Source: Streptosporangiaceae bacterium
Lineage (GTDB): Bacteria; Actinomycetota; Actinomycetes; Streptosporangiales; Streptosporangiaceae
DNA length: 38,430 nucleotides
NCBI GenBank assembly: GCA_019239975.1
Contig: JAFAZE010000126.1
Span: forward strand, 1 to 38,430
Direction of reading: 5' to 3'
In this document: piece by piece, positions 21,817 to 30,116 of the stretch
How the letters are laid out: every line of letters starts with the position of its first letter
Position numbering within the stretch: the first letter of the stretch is position 1
Notes under the pieces: model-generated
What the model was told of the DNA's origin: nothing
Database searches by the model: none
What the model saw: the letters and a program-made list of their open reading frames with translations, nothing else
Translations under genes and position numbers: made by a program

Positions 21817-24678
21817 ATGACCTCGCCAGGACACGGAGACGGCCCGCCGGGCCTGGCAGCGGCGCTGCGCGCCGCCGGCCTGGCCAGCGTGGACGATTCG
21901 GCGCGGCGGCGGGCGGAGTACTCGGCCGACGCGTCGAACTACCGCGTGCCGCCGGCCGTGGTGGCGTTCCCGGGGCACGCCGACGAGGCGGCCGCCGCGC
22001 TGGAGGTCGCCAGGAAGTTCGGCGTGCCGGTCACCTGCCGCGGCGGCGGCACCTCGATCGCCGGCAACGCGGTCGGCCGGGGCATCGTGCTGGACTTCTC
22101 GCGGCACCTGAACCGGGTCCTTTCGGTGGACCCCGAGGCGCGTACCGCGGTCGTGGAGCCCGGCGCGATCCTGGACGACATCACCGCGGCCGCTGCCGCC
22201 CACGGGCTGCGGTTCGGCCCGGACCCGTCCACTCACGCGCGCGCCAGCATAGGCGGCGCGATCGGCAACAACGCCTGCGGCTCGCGGGCGCTGATGTACG
22301 GCCGCACGGCCGACAACGTGCTTCGCCTCGATGTGCTGACCGCGTCCGGGGAACGGCTCGCGGCGCGCCGGTTCGGCCGCGACGGCCTCGCCGCCGCCGG
22401 GAAACCCGGCGCCGCGCTGGACGCCGTGGTCGCCGGGCGCCTGAGCATGATCCGCACCGAGTTCGGCCGGTTCACCCGGCAGGTGTCCGGCTACTCGATG
22501 GAGCACCTGCTGCCGGAGAACGGTGCGGACCTCGCCAGGTTCCTCGTCGGCACCGAGGGCACGCTCGGCATGATCCTCGGCGCGACGGTGCGCCTGGTGC
22601 CGTCGCCGAAGGCGGTGGCGCTCGCCGTACTCGGTTATCCCGGCATGCCCGAGGCCGCCGACGCGGCGCCGGCGCTGCTGCCGCACCGCCCGGTGGCGCT
22701 GGAGGGCATGGACGCGCGGCTGGTCGGCGTCTTCCGTGCCCGCCGCGGCGCCGCCGCCGTTCCCGCGCTGCCGCGCGGCGAGTCCTGGCTGTTCGCCGAG
22801 GTCGCCGGGGACACCGGCGCCGAAGCCGCCGCGGCCGCCAAACGGCTGATCGCGGACGCCGGCTGCCTCGAAGCGCTCGTGGTCACCGGCGCCCCGGCAC
22901 GTGCCCTGTGGCGGATCCGCGAGGACGGCGCGGGCCTCGGCGGCCGCACCCCGGCGGGGGAGCCGGCCTGGCCCGGCTGGGAGGACGCCGCCGTCCCGCC
23001 GCGGCACCTGGGCGCGTACCTGCGGGACTTCGCGGCCCTGATGGCGGAGCACGGCCTGGATGGCCTGACCTACGGGCACTTCGGCGACGGCTGCCTGCAC
23101 GTACGCATCGACTTCCCGTTCTCCCGCGCGCCCGGTGATTACCGGCGGTTCGCCGTCGCCGCCGCGCAGCTCGTGGGCAGGTACGGCGGCTCGGTCTCCG
23201 GCGAGCACGGCGACGGCCGGGCACGCGGCGAGCTGCTGCCGTACATGTACTCACCCGAGGCCATCGACACGTTCGCCGAGGTCAAGGCCGTCTTCGACCC
23301 CGGCAACGTCTTCAACCCCGGCGTCCTGGTCGACCCCGCGCCGGTCGACGCGGACCTGCGCGTGCCCCAGGCCCGCCCGCTCCGCGCCGGCCTGGGCTTC
23401 GCCTACTCCCGCGACGGCGGCGACCTGTCCACGGCGGTGCACCGCTGCGTGGGGGTCGGCAAGTGCCGCGCCGACACAACGGCCGTGAAGGGGGTCATGT
23501 GCCCGTCCTACCTGGCCACCCGGGACGAGAAGGACTCCACCCGCGGCCGCGCGCGCGTGCTGCAGGAACTCGCGAACGGCACGCTGGTCAAGGGCTTCGG
23601 TTCCGCGGCGGTGGCCGAGGCGCTCGACCTGTGCCTGTCGTGCAAGGGCTGCTCATCGGACTGCCCGGCCGGCGTGGACATGGCGACCTACAAGGCGGAG
23701 GTGCTGTACCAGAGGTACCGGCGCCGGCCGCGGCCGCCGGCCCACTATGCACTGGGCTGGCTGCCGCGCTGGGCACGGCTCGCAGCGCACGCGCCGGCGA
23801 TGGCCAATGCGATTTTTCAGAACGGGACGGGCGCTGCCAAGCGGCTGGCGGGAATCGACGGGCGCCGCGACCTGCCCCCGTTCGCCCGGCAGAGTTTCCG
23901 TGCCTGGTTCGCCGGGCGTTCCGCGCCGGGCGGGGCTTCCGGAAACCAGCCTTCACCCGCCGGCGCTCCGGTGCTGCTCTGGGTCGACACGTTCACCGAC
24001 CATTTCACGCCCGAGGTCGGCAGGGCCGCCGTGCGGGTGCTGGAGGCGGCAGGCTACGCGGTGCGAATCACCAGCAGGTCCGTGTGCTGCGGGCTGACCT
24101 GGATATCCACCGGCCAGCTGGACGGCGCGCGCAGGAAGCTGCGCCGGACCCTCTCGGCACTGGACCCCGCGGTGCGGGAGGGCATCCCGATCGTCGGGCT
24201 GGAACCCTCGTGCACGGCCGTGCTGCGCGCCGACGTCGCCGAGCTGCTGCCGGGCGACCCGCGCGCCGCGAAGGTGCGCGCCGCCACCCGCACGCTCGCC
24301 GAGCTGCTGGCGCATACGGAAAAGTGGGCGCCGCCCGACCTCACCGGCGTGCACGCCGTGGCCCAGCCGCACTGCCACCACCATGCGGTCATGGGCTGGC
24401 ACGCGGACTCGGCGCTGCTCGCCCGCGCCGGCGCCGAGGTCGGCGCGGTCGGCGGGTGCTGCGGGCTGGCCGGGAACTTCGGGGTCGAACGCGGCCACTA
24501 CGAGGTCTCCCGGGCCGTCGCCGAGACCGCCCTGCTGCCCGCCGTGCGCGCCGCGCCGCGGGGCACGGTCGTGCTAGCCGACGGTTTCTCCTGCCGCACT
24601 CAGCTCGACCAGCTCGCCGGGATCCGCGGCATCCATCTCGCGGAGCTCCTGGCCAGCCGCCTGGATGACCGCCCCTGA
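21817..24678 (+). CDS. FAD-binding and Fe-S dehydrogenase (D-2-hydroxyacid dehydrogenase type)
   Basis: This 953-residue fusion joins a GlcD-like flavin half to a GlcF-like iron-sulfur half. CRGGGTSIAGNAVG (74-87) and DPSTHARASIGGAIGNNACG (about 130-150) form the FAD_binding_4 domain. GHFGDGCLHVR and SGEHGDGRARGELL mark the C-terminal FAD-oxidase domain. HRCVGVGKCRAD with GVMCPSY, and CLSCKGCSSDCP (about 605-618), are two cysteine clusters for Fe-S centres. VCCGLTWISTGQ and GGCCGLAGNFG are the CCG-type domains. Such proteins oxidise D-lactate, glycolate or other 2-hydroxyacids and pass electrons to the membrane. The substrate is not readable. The last 105 bases overlap a convergent gene. Confidence 0.93.
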   Translation: MTSPGHGDGPPGLAAALRAAGLASVDDSARRRAEYSADASNYRVPPAVVAFPGHADEAAAALEVARKFGVPVTCRGGGTSIAGNAVGRGIVLDFSRHLNRVLSVDPEARTAVVEPGAILDDITAAAAAHGLRFGPDPSTHARASIGGAIGNNACGSRALMYGRTADNVLRLDVLTASGERLAARRFGRDGLAAAGKPGAALDAVVAGRLSMIRTEFGRFTRQVSGYSMEHLLPENGADLARFLVGTEGTLGMILGATVRLVPSPKAVALAVLGYPGMPEAADAAPALLPHRPVALEGMDARLVGVFRARRGAAAVPALPRGESWLFAEVAGDTGAEAAAAAKRLIADAGCLEALVVTGAPARALWRIREDGAGLGGRTPAGEPAWPGWEDAAVPPRHLGAYLRDFAALMAEHGLDGLTYGHFGDGCLHVRIDFPFSRAPGDYRRFAVAAAQLVGRYGGSVSGEHGDGRARGELLPYMYSPEAIDTFAEVKAVFDPGNVFNPGVLVDPAPVDADLRVPQARPLRAGLGFAYSRDGGDLSTAVHRCVGVGKCRADTTAVKGVMCPSYLATRDEKDSTRGRARVLQELANGTLVKGFGSAAVAEALDLCLSCKGCSSDCPAGVDMATYKAEVLYQRYRRRPRPPAHYALGWLPRWARLAAHAPAMANAIFQNGTGAAKRLAGIDGRRDLPPFARQSFRAWFAGRSAPGGASGNQPSPAGAPVLLWVDTFTDHFTPEVGRAAVRVLEAAGYAVRITSRSVCCGLTWISTGQLDGARRKLRRTLSALDPAVREGIPIVGLEPSCTAVLRADVAELLPGDPRAAKVRAATRTLAELLAHTEKWAPPDLTGVHAVAQPHCHHHAVMGWHADSALLARAGAEVGAVGGCCGLAGNFGVERGHYEVSRAVAETALLPAVRAAPRGTVVLADGFSCRTQLDQLAGIRGIHLAELLASRLDDRP

Positions 24679-25287
24679 GGCGGGGATGCCGGCCCCGGCC
24701 CGCAGCCCGTCGATGGCCGCCGCCACCGCGGCCCGGATTTCCGGGTAACCGGCGGCCGCGGTCTCGTTCAGCACAACCGTCCAGACCACAGCGCCGGACC
24801 CGGGCCGGCGGCGGGCTGTCACCAGGGCGCAGACCCGGCCCCCGGCCCGCACATCGGTGCTGGCCAGCCGCGTCGCGGTGACCCGTTCCCTGGCCAGGTC
24901 CACCAGGACGGTCCCGGACCGCAGCGTCAGGTCCTTCCGCCATATCCCGCGGGGCCCTATTCCGGTCAGCCTCAGCAGGCGCCGCTGGTCGTCCCACGCC
25001 ACCCGGGTGACGTCCTCCCACGCCCGCCGCGTCCAGGTGCCGCCGGGGCGGTCCTGGCAGTACACCGCCTCCCTGGTCGCGACGGCCAGCGAGCCGGACG
25101 GGCCGCGGTCCACCGCGAGGACCAGCTCCGACGGCTCGATGGGTGCCGCGGCGGCCTTCGCCGCCGACGCCCGGCTCCGCAGCGCGGGCCGCGCCGCGGC
25201 GGCCGCCCGCAGCCGGTTCCGCGCCCGCGACAGCAAACCACCGCTGCCGGCGCGGGCGGCGACCTGTGCGGCCTGAATCCCCGTCAC
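24574..25287 (-). CDS. Conserved-looking hypothetical protein
   Basis: The 237-residue product is not recognised. It has an Ala/Arg-rich N-terminus (about 1-45) and then an alternating strand-like middle (LVLAVDRGPSGSLAVATREAVYCQ, then RRAWEDVTRVAWDDQRRLLRLTG). A C-terminal helical segment ends GYPEIRAAVAAAIDGLRAGA. The middle resembles a small beta-sheet or PH-like fold with no catalytic motif. Coding pattern and length support a real gene. Its 3' end overlaps the dehydrogenase gene by 105 bases on the opposite strand, and its GTG/ATG region is divergent from the DUF929 gene. Confidence 0.7.
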   Translation of the reverse strand: MTGIQAAQVAARAGSGGLLSRARNRLRAAAAARPALRSRASAAKAAAAPIEPSELVLAVDRGPSGSLAVATREAVYCQDRPGGTWTRRAWEDVTRVAWDDQRRLLRLTGIGPRGIWRKDLTLRSGTVLVDLARERVTATRLASTDVRAGGRVCALVTARRRPGSGAVVWTVVLNETAAAGYPEIRAAVAAAIDGLRAGAGIPASGAVIQAAGQELREMDAADPGELVELSAAGETVG

Positions 25288-25341
25288 AGGATCATCTCCT
25301 CTGGCGGGGAGGTCGTGGTCCTTGGCGGGGCGGTCCTGAGC

Positions 25342-25355
25342 AGCACGATCGTGCT
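25342..25355. promoter_or_regulatory. 14-bp palindrome upstream of the DUF929 gene
   Basis: AGCACGATCGTGCT is a perfect palindrome in the 171-bp divergent gap, and GCACGATCG recurs near 25415. It is a candidate operator for either the hypothetical gene or the DUF929-cupin pair; no regulator gene is adjacent. Confidence 0.4.
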
Positions 25356-25458
25356 TACACCTATGGCACGGCTGGAAACTGCCTGGCGTTCAATCTCGTT
25401 TCGTGGCACGATCGCATCCAGTCGGCCTGTCGCGGCATTCTCCCGGGGAGCGTGTGCT

Positions 25459-26373
25459 GTGCCCGATCCGGATCCCTCGGCCCCGGACCTCGTCGAGTTC
25501 TCGCCGCCCGCCGCCGGCCTGCGGGGGAGGCTGGCGAGTCTGGGCGGGAAGCGGCGGCCTCTGGTCGCGGTCGCGGCCGTTGCCGTCATCGGGCTCGTGG
25601 TTGCCCTGGCCGTGACCCGGCCCAGCGGGGGGCGTGCCGGCGATGCGTCAGCCGCCCGCGCCGATCCGGGCTTGGCCAAGCTCATCGCCCAGGTCACGAA
25701 CGTCCCGGTCCGCACGTCGGAGGCGGCAGGCGACGGCGGCGGCCAGGTCACGGCGAAGCCGGTCCCGGTCACCGGGCCGCCGCTGGCCGCGAACGGCGCC
25801 CCCGAGGTCTTCTACGCCGGGACGGAGTACTGTCCGTACTGCGCGGCGCAGAGCTGGGCGATGATCGTCGCGCTCAGCCGGTTCGGGACGTTCAGGGGCC
25901 TGCGCACGATCGTGTCGGGCGACTACCCGCCCTGCCCGTACCTGGCCGCGTGGACGTTCTACCGTTCCGCCTACGCCAGCAGGTACGTGACCTTCGTCCC
26001 GGTGGAGACGAGATCCAACGTCCTGATCTCGCCAACGGCCGACCCGCGGTCGGGGGAGAGCTACACCGGGCTGCAGAAAATGACGGCCGCGCAGCAGGCG
26101 GTGTTCAGCAGGTACGACAGGGCGCGCGCCTTCCCGTTCGCCGACTTCGGGAACAGGTACGTGCTGGTCGGCGCCGGCTTTCCGCCGATGTTCCTGGAGC
26201 AGCTGACCTGGAGGGAGGTCGCGGCGTCGCTCAGGAACCCGTACAGCATGACCGGCCAGGCGATCCTCGGCGCGGCGAACTACGTCACCGCCGCGATCTG
26301 CCAGCTGACCGCCGGCCGGCCGGCCAGCGTGTGCACGCCGGCCGTCAGGTCCCTTGTAGCCCCCGCGAACTGA
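25459..26373 (+). CDS. DUF929 family thioredoxin-like membrane-anchored protein
   Basis: The 304-residue product has a cytoplasmic N-terminus, one membrane helix (about 34-53, VAVAAVAVIGLVVALAV) and an external domain. EVFYAGTEYCPYCAAQSWAM carries a CxxC pair (C125, C128) in the thioredoxin position typical of DUF929, suggesting thiol-disulfide exchange outside the cell. Other Cys are at CPY (after GDYPP) and in ICQLT and VCTPAV near the end. The GTG at 25459 is chosen because GGGGAG precedes it and the upstream frame (from 25315) reads through the promoter region. The cupin gene starts 8 bp after its stop, so the two form an operon. Confidence 0.8.
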   Translation: MPDPDPSAPDLVEFSPPAAGLRGRLASLGGKRRPLVAVAAVAVIGLVVALAVTRPSGGRAGDASAARADPGLAKLIAQVTNVPVRTSEAAGDGGGQVTAKPVPVTGPPLAANGAPEVFYAGTEYCPYCAAQSWAMIVALSRFGTFRGLRTIVSGDYPPCPYLAAWTFYRSAYASRYVTFVPVETRSNVLISPTADPRSGESYTGLQKMTAAQQAVFSRYDRARAFPFADFGNRYVLVGAGFPPMFLEQLTWREVAASLRNPYSMTGQAILGAANYVTAAICQLTAGRPASVCTPAVRSLVAPAN

Positions 26374-26381
26374 GGAGGATC

Positions 26382-26741
26382 ATGCCGGAGGCGGACGAGC
26401 CCGCCGCGGACCAGCCGATTACCCGCACGGTGCTGCTCGACGCGCGGCTGGGCCCGGTGAAGGACATCAGCAGGGTGCAGGTCCGCGAGATCAGGATCCT
26501 GCCCGGCCACCCGGCCGGGCTCCACGTGCACAACGGTCCTGTGGTGGGGAGCATCGCCGAGGGCTCGGTGACCTACCAGATCGAGGGCGAGCCAGCCTCG
26601 GTTCTCCGGCCCGGTGACGTGTTCTTCGAGCCGGAAGGCGCGCGCATCGCACGTTTTGACGCCGGCGAGAACGGTGTGACGTTCCTCGCCTATTTCCTGC
26701 TTTCCCCAGGCCAGGAACCGGAGATCACCTTCCCGGGCTAG
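26382..26741 (+). CDS. Cupin-domain protein
   Basis: The 119-residue single-domain cupin has the two metal-binding motifs in reduced form: GHPAGLHVHNGPVVGSIAEG (motif 1, with two His) and RPGDVFFEPEGARI (motif 2), with a final strand FLAYFLL. The motif 2 His position is not clearly filled, so catalysis is uncertain and a sensor or binding role is possible. AGGAGG before the ATG is strong. It is translationally close to the DUF929 gene, 8 bp apart, which suggests linked oxidative or thiol-related roles; that is inference. Confidence 0.85.
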   Translation: MPEADEPAADQPITRTVLLDARLGPVKDISRVQVREIRILPGHPAGLHVHNGPVVGSIAEGSVTYQIEGEPASVLRPGDVFFEPEGARIARFDAGENGVTFLAYFLLSPGQEPEITFPG

Positions 26742-26858
26742 TCATGTGGCGGCGACGGCGGCGGTGACCTCTACCTCGAGGACGGCGCCGGGGAGAAAGA
26801 GCCGGATGGTCGATCTTGCTGCTCCCGGACGGACCACCGAGGCCCGGTCCCTGTGGGG
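26742..26858 (-). pseudogene. C-terminal remnant of a RidA/YjgF-family gene
   Basis: On the minus strand the last 39 or so codons before TGA (26742-26744) read ...ASVVRPGAARSTIRLFL then PGAVLEVEVTAAVAAT. This matches the end of RidA-type proteins (ARST, hydrophobic strand, LVEVEVTA). The same frame is closed by a TGA near 26870, and no RidA N-terminus is found upstream, where the MoaD-like gene ends at 26940. It therefore looks like a truncated leftover rather than a working enamine/imine deaminase. Confidence 0.6.
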
Positions 26859-26939
26859 CCAAATTCTCCGGAGTCACGGGCCACCCGCCCGAGCGGGGTA
26901 ATCCCGCCCGGCGCCGATGGCAACCAGCCGCCGGCCACC

Positions 26940-27257
26940 TCAGCCGCCGGCCATCGCCCCCACGACGAGGAAAGGCTCGGCGCCGGCCGTCACCGGCTCG
27001 GGCAGCGCGGTGTCCGGCGCGTCGTTGGACAGGTCGCGCTCGCACGCGTAGAAGCGGATGAACGCGCGGCGTCGCCCGGTGGCGCGGTCGCGGATCGTGC
27101 CGCGCAGCACCGGGAAGCGCTCCTCGAGCGCGTCGAGTACAACGCGCTGCGTGACGGGGCCGGCGACGTCCAGCCGGACCTCGCCCGTCACCCGCGCCAG
27201 CGTGCGCAGGTGACCGGGCAGCACCACCCGGACCGCCGTCACCGCTGGGGAACTCAC
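26940..27257 (-). CDS. MoaD/ThiS-like ubiquitin-fold protein with Gly-Gly tail
   Basis: The 105-residue protein has strand-rich spacing ([15 protein letters not shown], then [29 protein letters not shown]) and ends AMAGG. This is the pattern of MoaD/ThiS sulfur carriers, whose terminal Gly-Gly is adenylated and thiocarboxylated. Unlike MoaD of the cofactor pathway, it lies away from moa genes and overlaps the BNR propeller gene by GTGA, so the two are translationally coupled. No E1-like activating enzyme is in the window. The role is unknown. Confidence 0.78.
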   Translation of the reverse strand: MSSPAVTAVRVVLPGHLRTLARVTGEVRLDVAGPVTQRVVLDALEERFPVLRGTIRDRATGRRRAFIRFYACERDLSNDAPDTALPEPVTAGAEPFLVVGAMAGG

Positions 27258-28369
27258 GGCAGGACCTGCGCCTCGACCGACAGGACGGCCGGGAGATCGC
27301 GGACGATCGGCGCCCAGCTATCGCCGCTGTCGGCCGACACGTAGACCTGGCCCCCGGTGGTGCCGAAGTAGATGCCGCATTCGTCGAGCGTGTCCACTGA
27401 CATGGCGTCGCGCAGCACGTTGACGTAGCAGTCCTGCTGGGGCAGCCCGCTGGTCAGCGGCTCCCACTCGTCCCCGCCGGACCTGCTGCGGTACACGCGC
27501 AGCTTGCCCTCGGGCGGGTAGTGCTCGCCGTCGCTCTTGATCGGGACGACGTAGATCGTTTCCGGCTCGTGCGCGTGCACGCCGATCGCGAAGCCGAAGT
27601 CCGTCGGCAGGTTCCCGCTGACCTCGCGCCACGACTCGGCGCCGTCGTCGCTGCGCATCACGTCCCAGTGCTTCTGCATGAACAGCGTCTGCGGGCGCGA
27701 CGGGTGCATCTCCACATGGTGCACGCAGTGGCCGACCTCGGCGTCCGGGTTGGGGATGCCGTCGGAGTGCAGCCCGCGGTTGACCGGCCGCCATGTCTCG
27801 CCGTCGTCGTCGCTGCGGAACGCGCCGGCCGCGGAGATCGCGGTGAACATCCGCCCGCTGTGCCGCGGGTCCAGGATGATCGTGTGCAGGCACATGCCCC
27901 CCGCGCCGGGCTGCCACCCCTTCGCCGAGTCCTGCAGCCGCAGCCCGGTGAGCTCCCGCCAGGTCGCGCCGCCGTCGGAGGACTTGAACAGGCCCGCGTC
28001 CTCGGCGCCGGCGTACACGGTGTCCGGGTCGCCGGGCGAGGGCTCCAGGTGCCAGATCCGCTTGAACTCCCACGGCCTGGGCGTGCCGTCGTACCACAGG
28101 TGCGTGCCGGGATCACCCACGTAGCTGAAGTCGTTGCCGACCGGGTTCCATGTCGCCCCGCCGTCGTCGGACCGCTGGATCAGCTGGCCGAACCAGCCGG
28201 TCGACTGTGACGCGTACAGCCGGCCGGGGTCCGCCGGCGAGCCCTTCAGGTGGTATATCTCCCAGCCGCCGAAATGCGGCCCGCTCACGTCCCACTTTTC
28301 CCGCTTGCCATCCGAGGTCAGGACGAACGCTCCCTTGCGCGTCCCGGCCAGCACTCTCACTCGAGTCAT
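27254..28369 (-). CDS. BNR/sialidase-like beta-propeller protein
   Basis: The 371-residue protein contains repeated Asp-box motifs of sialidase-like propellers, S-x-D-x-G-x-[35 protein letters not shown] and [11 protein letters not shown], followed by [11 protein letters not shown] and [11 protein letters not shown]. No signal peptide is seen and the sialidase catalytic Arg triad was not recognised, so it is likely a binding or assembly propeller rather than a glycosidase. ATG 28369 has GAAGGTGA upstream and starts [17 protein letters not shown], the usual N-terminus of this group. The stop overlaps the MoaD-like start. It is divergent from the DUF4282 gene. Confidence 0.85.
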   Translation of the reverse strand: MTRVRVLAGTRKGAFVLTSDGKREKWDVSGPHFGGWEIYHLKGSPADPGRLYASQSTGWFGQLIQRSDDGGATWNPVGNDFSYVGDPGTHLWYDGTPRPWEFKRIWHLEPSPGDPDTVYAGAEDAGLFKSSDGGATWRELTGLRLQDSAKGWQPGAGGMCLHTIILDPRHSGRMFTAISAAGAFRSDDDGETWRPVNRGLHSDGIPNPDAEVGHCVHHVEMHPSRPQTLFMQKHWDVMRSDDGAESWREVSGNLPTDFGFAIGVHAHEPETIYVVPIKSDGEHYPPEGKLRVYRSRSGGDEWEPLTSGLPQQDCYVNVLRDAMSVDTLDECGIYFGTTGGQVYVSADSGDSWAPIVRDLPAVLSVEAQVLP

Positions 28370-28529
28370 CCGATCACCTTCTCGCACGTCAGCATCTACA
28401 TCACACCACTTCTCCCAGTCATGACGCGCGGCGCGCCGCGAACTCATCGGCCGCACGAATCGCCGCGACTGTGGCAGGATGGCCGGAACGAGGGGAGCGC
28501 AGAAGTCACCGATACCCCCGGGAGATGAA

Positions 28530-29126
28530 TTGGCTGGTCCACCCCCAAGCGATCCTCGCTGGCAGTCCTATGGGCAGGGCCAGGGGGAGCCGGGCTGGCC
28601 GTCCTATGGTCAGCCGGCCGAGGACGGCAACGCCCGTGTTTACGCCGAGCCACCCGCCCAGTACGGCGACCCGGCCGCCACGCGCGGGCAGCCGGGGAAC
28701 GGCTACCCGCCGCCCGGCGGCGAGCCCGCGTACGGCGACCAGTACGGCGACCAGGGCGCGTACGGCGAGCACGCGGACCCGGCGGCGCCGCAGGCGCAGG
28801 CGCAGCGGCCGCGCCGTGAGAGCGGCGCGACAGGGTTCGTGTCGTCCCTGTTCGACTTCGACTTCACCTCGTTCGTGACGCCGAAGATCATCAAGATCCT
28901 GTACATCCTGATCGTGGTGTCGACGGGGCTGGCCGGCCTCGCGTGGACGCTCATCGACTTCCGGATAAGCGTCGCGTTCGGCCTGATCACGCTCATCGTG
29001 ATCGCGCCGCTCATCTTCTTCGTGACGATCGGGATCTACCGCGTCATCCTGGAGTTCTTCGCGGTCGTGTTCCGGCTGGCGGAAGACATCCGGGCGATCC
29101 GGGAGCGCGGCGACCGGCTGGGCTAG
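28530..29126 (+). CDS. DUF4282 membrane protein with low-complexity N-terminus
   Basis: The product of about 198 residues has a Gly/Pro/Tyr-rich, probably disordered N-terminal half, with repeats such as [14 protein letters not shown]. It is followed by [20 protein letters not shown] and two membrane helices ([20 protein letters not shown] and [20 protein letters not shown]), ending in [20 protein letters not shown]. This is the DUF4282 arrangement; the function is unknown. A TTG at 28530 has GGGAG at the right distance; an ATG at 28479 in frame gives 17 more residues but has its purines too close. It appears monocistronic, with a strong hairpin downstream. Confidence 0.85.
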   Translation: MAGPPPSDPRWQSYGQGQGEPGWPSYGQPAEDGNARVYAEPPAQYGDPAATRGQPGNGYPPPGGEPAYGDQYGDQGAYGEHADPAAPQAQAQRPRRESGATGFVSSLFDFDFTSFVTPKIIKILYILIVVSTGLAGLAWTLIDFRISVAFGLITLIVIAPLIFFVTIGIYRVILEFFAVVFRLAEDIRAIRERGDRLG

Positions 29127-29162
29127 GTCCGGGCGGCGAAAGACGAAGGGGACGGACACAGG

Positions 29163-29185
29163 CGCGGCTACACTCTGTAGCCGCG
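29163..29185 (+). terminator. Perfect hairpin after the DUF4282 gene
   Basis: CGCGGCTAC and GTAGCCGCG pair over 9 bp with loop ACTCT, 36 bases after the stop. No U-run follows; intrinsic termination of the GC-rich actinobacterial type is likely. Confidence 0.6.
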
Positions 29186-29340
29186 TGCGGCGGTCACGGA
29201 GTCCCCGGCCGCCGGCCCGGCCCGCTCCGGTTATGCCCCATATCCGGTCATTCTGCGCAGAACCCGCCGCGCATACTGGCCGGCCGGGTAGGCAACGACC
29301 AGTTACGTTCCGTAATTACCCGTCTTTTTTCCCTTCGCGT

Positions 29341-29480
29341 CTTCCACACCCGCCCGCGCGCCTCCACAGCGCACAGCCCCCATGCGTTCAGGCTTGCGGT
29401 GCCGCCCGTCCACAGCGGCCGCGACGGCAATCCCCCGTCGTCCACAGCCCAGGCCGCCTTGTGCACATGGCGATCCACAG
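29341..29480 (+). promoter_or_regulatory. Cluster of DnaA-box-like TCCACA sites
   Basis: In the 451-bp gap before the Nudix-like gene, TCCACA occurs at 29343, 29363, 29409, 29441 and 29474, all on the plus strand, and TTGTGCACA at 29459-29467. With two preceding bases they read TCTTCCACA-like, CCGTCCACA, TCGTCCACA and CGATCCACA, near the actinobacterial DnaA box TTGTCCACA. An AT-rich stretch (TTACGTTCCGTAATTACC and a T-run, 29304-29333) lies just upstream. The gap holds no dnaA or dnaN, so this is not the usual chromosomal origin context. No gene was seen in the rest of the gap (29127-29577). Confidence 0.45.
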
Positions 29481-29577
29481 GAAGGCGGGGGTACGTTACC
29501 CTTCCCGGCGGCGTGCAATCGGTCGCATGCCGGGTGGGGTAGGGGAAAAAACGGCGAGCCGAGCAGGACAGCCAGCC

Positions 29578-30060
29578 ATGACCAGAGCCCGAGCGCAGGC
29601 CTTGGCCGAAGACACGGCCAGGCCGGGGCGTCATTTCCAGCTCATCGTCGACGTGCATCTGCTGTTGCTCAGAGAGAGCCGGATCCTGCTGGGCAGGCGC
29701 ACGAACACCGGCTACGGCGACGGCGCGTACGAGCCGCCATCGGGCCGGCTCGCCGAGCGCGAGACGATCGCCGAGGCGGCGGTCAGGGTGGCGGCGGCGC
29801 AGGCGGGGATCGAGCTGAGCGCCGCGCGCGTCTCGCTCGCGCACGTCATGCACGACGTGTCCGGAGCGGGGCGCATCGCCTTCTTCCTCACCGTCGACGG
29901 GTGGAACGGCGAGCCGTGCAGTACGGCCGCCAGCTACAGCGACCTTGGCTGGTTCGCGCTGCACGACCTTCCGGCGAACATGATCGACCGCGCCCGCGTC
30001 GCCATCCGGAACTACGCGGCCGGCGCGCGGTTCTCGACATATCCCGCGTTCGGGCCGTGA
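29578..30060 (+). CDS. Nudix-fold protein lacking catalytic glutamates
   Basis: The 160-residue protein starts its domain with HFQLIVDVHLLLLRESRILLGRR, a standard Nudix first strand, and has YEPPSGRLAERETIAEAAVR where the Nudix box should be. G56 and E62 match, but REUxEE reads R70-V71-A-A-A74-Q75, so all three metal-binding glutamates are replaced (V71, A74, Q75). Other Nudix regions such as LGWFALHDLP are normal. It may be a binding or regulatory protein. The ATG at 29578 follows GCAGGA. The dapF-like gene follows after 56 bp. Confidence 0.8.
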   Translation: MTRARAQALAEDTARPGRHFQLIVDVHLLLLRESRILLGRRTNTGYGDGAYEPPSGRLAERETIAEAAVRVAAAQAGIELSAARVSLAHVMHDVSGAGRIAFFLTVDGWNGEPCSTAASYSDLGWFALHDLPANMIDRARVAIRNYAAGARFSTYPAFGP

Positions 30061-30116
30061 CGTCCGCGCGGTGCCCGATCCGGCGCTGGCGGCGCCGCCG
30101 GGTACACTCCTCTCGC

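Noticed and set aside
27254..28369. True sialidase
   Set aside because: Asp-boxes are present, but the Arg triad, the Tyr/Glu nucleophile region and a signal peptide were not found.
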